Of a stretch of 9,990 nucleotides of DNA, positions 6,415-9,990 are shown piece after piece. A program made the translations under genes and the position numbers. The DNA is taken from the NCBI GenBank assembly GCA_016210245.1, contig JACQUR010000223.1:1-9990 (forward strand), given 5' to 3'. The DNA is from Chloroflexota bacterium (GTDB lineage Bacteria; Chloroflexota; UBA6077; JACQUR01). The notes beneath the pieces were generated by a model that saw only the letters and a program-made list of their open reading frames with translations, was not told where the DNA came from and ran no database searches. Position 1 is the first letter of the stretch. Every line of letters starts with the position of its first letter.

Positions 6415-6515
6415 GAGGAGGTATCCGAGCCGCGACCGTGAGGGAGCGCAGACCCGGGGTCCGCTCATCCTGAGCCCGTCGAAGGACCTCACGGTCGCGG
6501 CTCGGATACCTCCTC
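6415..6515. repeat. Perfect 29-bp inverted repeat with 43-base spacer
   Basis: The arms 6415-6443 and 6487-6515 are exact reverse complements over 29 bases. They begin GAGGAGGTATCCGAGCC on the left and end in the complement on the right. The spacer 6444-6486 includes a smaller GACCCGGGGTC palindrome and a CCTGAGCCCGTCGAAGGA segment of a type often met in intergenic repeats (from memory, not checked). No target-site duplication is visible just outside the arms. No transposase is present, so this could be a MITE-like remnant or a structural RNA/DNA repeat. Confidence 0.85.
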
Positions 6516-6549
6516 ACCAATCAGGAGTCACAGTGTACTGGCACCCGGT

Positions 6550-6572
6550 GGCACGGGCGGCTCGCCCGTGCC
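6550..6572. repeat. Short perfect hairpin, 10-bp stem and 3-base loop
   Basis: GGCACGGGCG at 6550-6559 pairs with CGCCCGTGCC at 6563-6572 around a GCT loop. This very GC-rich stem lies between the 29-bp inverted repeat and the next gene. It could be a terminator without T-run or another member of a REP-like repeat family. Confidence 0.65.
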
Positions 6573-6728
6573 CCTCGCCCGGACGCGCCGCGGCCCGTGA
6601 TTCGCACCAAAAGCCTGGCGAATCCACAACAAACCCTAACACTACTCCCGTAGGCTCAAGGTGGTCGCACCAGGTAAGCAGGCGGCGGCTCCGTGCCGTA
6701 GCGGCTCGCGGTGCCCAGGAGGTCGACG

Positions 6729-7271
6729 ATGGCCAGGAACGGCAGGCCGGTGGCCACGAAAGCCCGCCAGAGGCGGCGGTTCGGCCTGGCCGCGGCGCCC
6801 TGGCCCGAGCTCCGGGCGGACAATGCGCCCGTCGAGCGCCTGCTGGCCGCCTTCGAGGCTCAGGCGGCTACGGTGGCTGAGGCCCTGGCTGCCGATCGAC
6901 ACCTGGCCGAGGCGGCCAGCGACCCCGCGGCCAGGCTGGTGCTGCAGTTGGTGCTGGAGGACGAGGCCCGCGACCAGCGCCTGCTGGAGCGGATGGCCGC
7001 CGGCCTGCGGGGCGCGCTGGAGTGGGCCACTTCGCCCCGCACGCTCCCCGCGCCGCCCGCGCCCGGCGAGCCCGCGGCGGCCGAGTGGCTCGCCGCCACC
7101 CGGGCTCGCCTGGAGGCGCAGCAGGTGGGGGCGCGACGGCTGCGGCAGCTCGCGCGGCAGCAGCGGCAACTCGATGATGGCCTGTTCGCTCTGCTGCTGG
7201 AGGCGATGGCCCTGGAGAGCCAGAAGCACGCGCGGATGCTGCGCTTCCTGGTGCGACGACTGGAACGCTGA
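6729..7271 (+). CDS. Uncharacterised all-helical protein, possibly ferritin-like
   Basis: I do not recognise this gene with certainty. The 180-residue product has a basic N-terminus (residues 1-18) and then four predicted amphipathic helices at about 33-62, 68-100, 115-147 and 150-178. No signal peptide or membrane segment is seen. The second helix has LEDEARDQRLLERM (76-89) and the fourth has LESQKHARMLRFL (162-174). These resemble the paired Glu/His helices of rubrerythrin or ferritin-like four-helix proteins, but the first histidine is absent, so metal binding is doubtful. The start was set at ATG 6729 because AGGAGGT lies at 6717-6723. An in-frame GTG at 6711 precedes that site and is less likely. 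The stop codon lies inside the first unit of the heptamer array that follows. Codon choice is GC-rich at third positions, as in neighbouring genes. Confidence 0.75.
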   Translation: MARNGRPVATKARQRRRFGLAAAPWPELRADNAPVERLLAAFEAQAATVAEALAADRHLAEAASDPAARLVLQLVLEDEARDQRLLERMAAGLRGALEWATSPRTLPAPPAPGEPAAAEWLAATRARLEAQQVGARRLRQLARQQRQLDDGLFALLLEAMALESQKHARMLRFLVRRLER

Positions 7272-7411
7272 GTGCTGAGTGCTGAGTGCTGAGTCCTGAG
7301 TGAGGTCCTCACTCAGACCTACTATCGCAGCGCACTTGGGCTGGAACCGACAGACGCTGAGTCCTGAGTGAGGTCATCACTCAGGACTCAGGACTCAGCA
7401 CTCAGCACTCA
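7267..7411. repeat. Heptamer array (GCTGAGT/CCTGAGT) arranged as inverted repeats
   Basis: Four GCTGAGT units (7267-7294) and one CCTGAGT (7295-7301) run head to tail and overlap the stop of the upstream gene. A near-perfect palindrome CTGAGTGAGG-T-CCTCACTCAG (7296-7316) follows. After a unique stretch (7317-7355) come GCTGAGT, CCTGAGT (7356-7369) and then four inverted heptamers: ACTCAGG twice and ACTCAGC twice (7379-7406), ending in ACTCA. The inner arms CCTGAGTGA / TCACTCAGG (7363-7371, 7377-7385) form a hairpin. The array fills nearly all of the gap before the regulator gene, ending 15 bases before its ATG. It could fold into alternative RNA hairpins, ending the upstream transcript or controlling the downstream gene. 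Confidence 0.9.
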
Positions 7412-7426
7412 TACTCGGGAGGAGCC

Positions 7427-8527
7427 ATGACCTGGAACGAGGCCGCTGCCCCCTTGCTGGTGCGCCAGGCGGATCGGCTGGTCCATGCCGCCTACGGCAG
7501 CGTGCTGCTGGTGGAGCGCGACCCGTCCGCCAGGCAGGCCCTGGAGCGCGCGCTGCTGCGCGAAGGGCTGCAGACCCTGTGGGCGCGCAGCGCCGCCGAG
7601 GCCGAGGCGGCATTGGCGACGCGCCACCCCTGCCTGGTGATCCTGAATCCCCGGCTGGCGCCGGAAGATGGCTGGCAGGTCTACCGCCAGTTGCGCCGCT
7701 TCCAGGTGCCGGTGATGCTGCTCGCCCCACGGTCGGATGCGGCGCTCAAGCGGCTGGCGCTGATGCTGGGGGCCGACGACTGTGTGGCGGCCGACAGCGG
7801 ACCGGAGGAGGTGGCGACGCGCGCCCGCTTCGTCCTCCAGCGCGCCGCCAGGGAGGGCGCGCCCGCGCCGACCTTCGGCGCGATCGCGCTCGACCCCGCC
7901 CTGGGCGGGGCCCGGGTGGGCGGGCAAGCCGTCCGGTTGACGCGCTCCGAGTACGCCCTGCTGGCCGCGCTGATCGAGGCGCAAGGGCGGGTCATCCCGC
8001 GCGAGCAACTGGTGGTTCGAGCGCGCGCCCACGCGGGCGCCCTGCCGCTGGCGCGATCGGTCGATGGGCACGTGCGGGCGCTCCGCCGCAAGCTGGGCGA
8101 CGATCCCTGCCGCCCGCGCCTGCTGCTCTCGGTCCGGGGCTTCGGCTACCGGCTGGCGATGCCAGGCGACCAGCCATCGCCGCCGCTGGCGGAGGCGGCG
8201 TTCGAAGCTCTGCCCGACCCGGTGCTGGTCCTGGACGAGCAGCGGTGCGTGAAGCTGCTGAACCGCGCCGCGGCGGCGCTGGTGGGTACCCCAGCCGAGG
8301 CCGTGGTCGACCACCTGAGCTGCGCCGCCCTGCTGCGCTGCCAGGCGGGCGCGCCGGGCCCGGCGCGCTGTCCCGGCCTGGCGGCCCTGGCCGGCGGTGC
8401 GCCCCAGCGCACCGAGCTGGTCGTCTGTCCGGCCGGCGTGCCGCTGGTGGTGGAGGAGGCGGTGGTACGTCTGCCGGGCGAGCCCGCTCGCCTGCTGCTC
8501 CAGCTCCGCGAGCGGCCCGGTGGTTGA
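7427..8527 (+). CDS. Atypical response regulator: degenerate receiver, OmpR-type winged helix, PAS-like C-terminal domain
   Basis: The 366-residue protein has a receiver-like domain at about 24-140. Every key position is altered: Asn74 replaces the phosphorylated Asp, the acidic pair reads Glu30-Arg31, the switch Thr is Leu99, and the conserved Lys is Ala122. Residues about 147-244 are a clear OmpR/PhoB winged helix, with LTRSEYALLAALIEAQGRVI, the recognition-helix region SVDGHVRALRRKLG and the wing LLSVRGFGYRLA. Residues about 255-360 look PAS-like (ALPDPVLVLDEQRCVKLLNRA) and carry Cys299, Cys305 and Cys315, which could bind a cofactor or metal (inference). A sensor domain after the DNA-binding domain is an unusual order. 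It should bind DNA without classical phosphorelay control. GGGAGGAG at 7417-7424 supports the ATG. It overlaps the next gene by eight bases, implying translational coupling. No histidine kinase is seen. Confidence 0.87.
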   Translation: MTWNEAAAPLLVRQADRLVHAAYGSVLLVERDPSARQALERALLREGLQTLWARSAAEAEAALATRHPCLVILNPRLAPEDGWQVYRQLRRFQVPVMLLAPRSDAALKRLALMLGADDCVAADSGPEEVATRARFVLQRAAREGAPAPTFGAIALDPALGGARVGGQAVRLTRSEYALLAALIEAQGRVIPREQLVVRARAHAGALPLARSVDGHVRALRRKLGDDPCRPRLLLSVRGFGYRLAMPGDQPSPPLAEAAFEALPDPVLVLDEQRCVKLLNRAAAALVGTPAEAVVDHLSCAALLRCQAGAPGPARCPGLAALAGGAPQRTELVVCPAGVPLVVEEAVVRLPGEPARLLLQLRERPGG

Positions 8528-9990
8528 CGCGCCGGTCGCGTGCTCGGTGGTGTTGCTCTGCTTGAGCGGCAGGCCGGGCCAGGCGCAGCAGGCGCTGGAG
8601 GAGGATGGCCTGTGGGTGACCCCCTGCCACGACCTGGCCCAGGCCCTGCGGCGCCTGCAGACCCTGCGCCCGGACCTGCTGGTGCTTCAGGTTGAGGGCC
8701 GGCGCCCGGAAGACTGGCAGGCGTGCCAGCGCCTGGCCGAGGCCGGCGGGCCACCCATCCTGGTGCTGGTGGAGGACGCCGCGGTGGAGACGCGCCTGGC
8801 CGCGCTGGCCAGCGGTGCCGATGACGAGCTGGCCCGGCCACTCCACCCCCTGGAACTGGCCGCGCGGGCGCGCGCGCTGCTGCGCCGCGCGCCCGCGCGG
8901 GAGCCCGGCTCCGCCCTCTTGCGCCATCGCGACCTGGAGCTGGACCTGGAGGGCCACCAGGCCATGCTGCAGGGCCAGCCGCTGCCGCTCACCCCGCTGG
9001 AGTTTCGCCTGCTGCGGGCGCTGCTGGAGTCCCCGCAGCGCACCTTCAGCCGCGACGAGCTGCTCGCCCGGGTCCACGTGTTCGACGACCGCCTCCCGTC
9101 GGAGCGCTCGGTCGACCTGCACGTGGCCGAGCTGCGCCAGAAGCTGGCCGACTCGGCCGAGCTGCCGCGCTACATCGAAACCGTGCGCGGGGTGGGCTAC
9201 CGTCTGGCGCCCGGGACGGGGGCCAGCCCGTCCGTCTCGCTCCAGGCCCAGGAGGCGCTGAGCGGCCGGAGCGCGCTGGTCACCGGCGGGGGGCGGGGCA
9301 TCGGCCGGGCGATCGCCGAGACGCTGGCACGGGCCGGCGCGGCGGTGGTGGTGGCGGCGCGGAGCGGTGACGAGGTGGAGGCCGTGGCCTCAGCGCTGCG
9401 GGGGCAGGGCCACCGGGCCAGGGCGCTGGGGTGCGACGTCACCAGGCCCGAGCAGGTGCGTGCCGCCGTGGCGGCAACGGTGGAGTGGCTGGGGGCGCTG
9501 GACATCCTGGTGTGCAACGCGGGCATGGCGGCCAGCGTGCCGGTGCAGCAGATGGACGAGGCGCTGTGGGAGCGGTTGCTGGCGACCAACCTGAGCGGCG
9601 TCTTCTACGCCGCCCGCGCGGCGCTCCCCCACATGCTGGAGCGGCGCTGGGGGCGGATCATTGCCATCGCCTCCACCGCCAGCAAAATCGGCTATCCTTA
9701 CAGCGCCGGCTACTGCGCCGCCAAGCACGGGCTGCTGGGCCTCGTCCGCGCGCTGGCGCTGGAGGTGGCGCAGCAGGGCATCACCGTGAACGCCGTGTGC
9801 CCCAGCTTCGCCGCCACGGGGCTGGCGCGCGGCGCGGCCCAGACCATCGCCCAGCAGAGCGGACGCAGCGTGGACGAGGCGCCGGACGCGCTGGCGCGGC
9901 TGAGCCCGCAGCACCGCCCGATCGAGCCGGACGAGGTCGCACGGGTGGTCCTGATGCTGGCCGGCGAGGGCGCCCGAGGCATCACCGGCC
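8520..9990 (+). CDS. Fusion of degenerate receiver and OmpR-type winged helix to a short-chain dehydrogenase (3' end outside window)
   Basis: The frame is open from GTG 8520 to the window end (490 residues). Residues about 8-123 resemble a receiver without phosphorylation chemistry: Gln57 replaces the Asp, Leu15-Ser16 the acidic pair and Arg106 the Lys, but ADDELARPLHPLELAAR still matches the fold. Residues about 132-230 are a winged helix (LTPLEFRLLRALLESPQRTF, SVDLHVAELRQKL, IETVRGVGYRLA). After a linker of about 18 residues comes a classical SDR. It has TGGGRGIG (255-262), NAG (333-335) and catalytic Asn357, Ser385, Tyr398 and Lys402, spaced as in 3-hydroxybutyrate dehydrogenase. It ends in ARGITG, so only about 15-20 residues seem missing. 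The substrate is unknown. The start overlaps the previous stop by eight bases and has no clear ribosome site, so translational coupling is likely. GTG 8547 is an alternative. The enzyme half may act as a NAD(P)- or metabolite-sensing module (inference). Confidence 0.85.
   Translation, partial: MVDAPVACSVVLLCLSGRPGQAQQALEEDGLWVTPCHDLAQALRRLQTLRPDLLVLQVEGRRPEDWQACQRLAEAGGPPILVLVEDAAVETRLAALASGADDELARPLHPLELAARARALLRRAPAREPGSALLRHRDLELDLEGHQAMLQGQPLPLTPLEFRLLRALLESPQRTFSRDELLARVHVFDDRLPSERSVDLHVAELRQKLADSAELPRYIETVRGVGYRLAPGTGASPSVSLQAQEALSGRSALVTGGGRGIGRAIAETLARAGAAVVVAARSGDEVEAVASALRGQGHRARALGCDVTRPEQVRAAVAATVEWLGALDILVCNAGMAASVPVQQMDEALWERLLATNLSGVFYAARAALPHMLERRWGRIIAIASTASKIGYPYSAGYCAAKHGLLGLVRALALEVAQQGITVNAVCPSFAATGLARGAAQTIAQQSGRSVDEAPDALARLSPQHRPIEPDEVARVVLMLAGEGARGITG

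Larger units (their letters stand above)
6305..6728. other. Intergenic region (424 bases) rich in inverted repeats
   Basis: It contains three separately listed palindromic structures (6308-6359, 6415-6515, 6550-6572). A 7-bp inverted repeat GATTCGC / GCGAATC (6599-6605, 6618-6624) is also present, with 19 bases between arm starts, a spacing that would suit a dimeric regulator. The part at about 6600-6660 is clearly less GC-rich than the rest and probably holds the promoter of the gene at 6729, but no clear boxes could be assigned. No credible coding sequence is seen. Confidence 0.65.

Noticed and set aside
6661..7278. Alternative plus-strand frame over the small helical gene
   Set aside because: It is Arg/Pro/Trp/Ser-rich, with codon usage unlike its neighbours. 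The frame starting at 6729 has a proper AGGAGGT site and regular amphipathic helices.
7267..7411. Possible CRISPR array or tRNA-like structure
   Set aside because: Units are 7 bases, contiguous and inverted, with no regular spacers. There is no cloverleaf and no cas gene.
7992..9122. Long minus-strand frame opposite the two regulators
   Set aside because: It is antisense to the conserved receiver and winged-helix domains, and is proline/arginine/alanine-rich without any motif.
9250..9260. AGGAGG before the SDR domain, hinting at a separate SDR gene
   Set aside because: No ATG, GTG or TTG in frame follows it before the TGGGRGIG motif (only CTG), and the upstream frame has no stop. The bases read naturally as Gln-Glu-Ala codons. 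An internal start remains only a weak possibility.

Overview
This is a high-GC bacterial chromosomal window, probably from a thermophilic or soil/sediment Chloroflexota-like organism. That assignment is an inference from the strong GC bias at third codon positions, the AGGAGG ribosome sites, the tandem UspA protein, the AAA_32-type Lon protease, the lipoprotein redox proteins and the many short palindromic intergenic repeats. No rRNA or marker gene is present to prove it. I see no tRNA, rRNA, CRISPR array or transposase gene.

Layout: (1) 1-303, C-terminal end of a cobalamin-pathway CobU/CobP protein, cut by the window start. (2) 454-1356, a tandem-domain universal stress protein on the plus strand. 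(3) 1357-1678, a convergent intergenic region with two kinds of palindromic repeat. (4) On the minus strand, a Lon-like ATP-dependent protease (2246-4675) and, downstream of it, a lipoprotein c-type cytochrome (1679-2053), separated by a heptamer-based inverted repeat. (5) 5012-6304, a plus-strand copper oxidase lipoprotein made of an N-terminal plastocyanin-like domain fused to a two-domain multicopper oxidase. Related palindromic repeats lie on both sides of it. (6) 6729-7271, a small helical protein with a ferritin-like look. (7) A second heptamer inverted-repeat array (7267-7411). (8) Two overlapping atypical response-regulator genes: 7427-8527 (degenerate receiver, winged helix, PAS-like domain) and 8520 to beyond 9990 (degenerate receiver, winged helix, complete-looking short-chain dehydrogenase domain).

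The strongest novelty candidate is the last gene. Its frame is open without a stop from 8520 to the window edge. It joins an OmpR-type DNA-binding regulator to an SDR oxidoreductase that keeps the NAD(P)-binding glycine motif and the Asn-Ser-Tyr-Lys catalytic tetrad. Its overlapping partner gene also has a receiver without the phosphorylatable aspartate, and no histidine kinase is seen. The pair looks like a phosphorylation-independent regulatory module that could sense a metabolite or redox state through the PAS and SDR domains (inference).

The remaining genes suggest a stress and redox theme: Usp, protease, cytochrome, copper oxidase and possible ferritin-like protein. Apart from the overlapping pair at the right end, each gene has its own strong ribosome site and sizeable intergenic space, so they need not form one operon.
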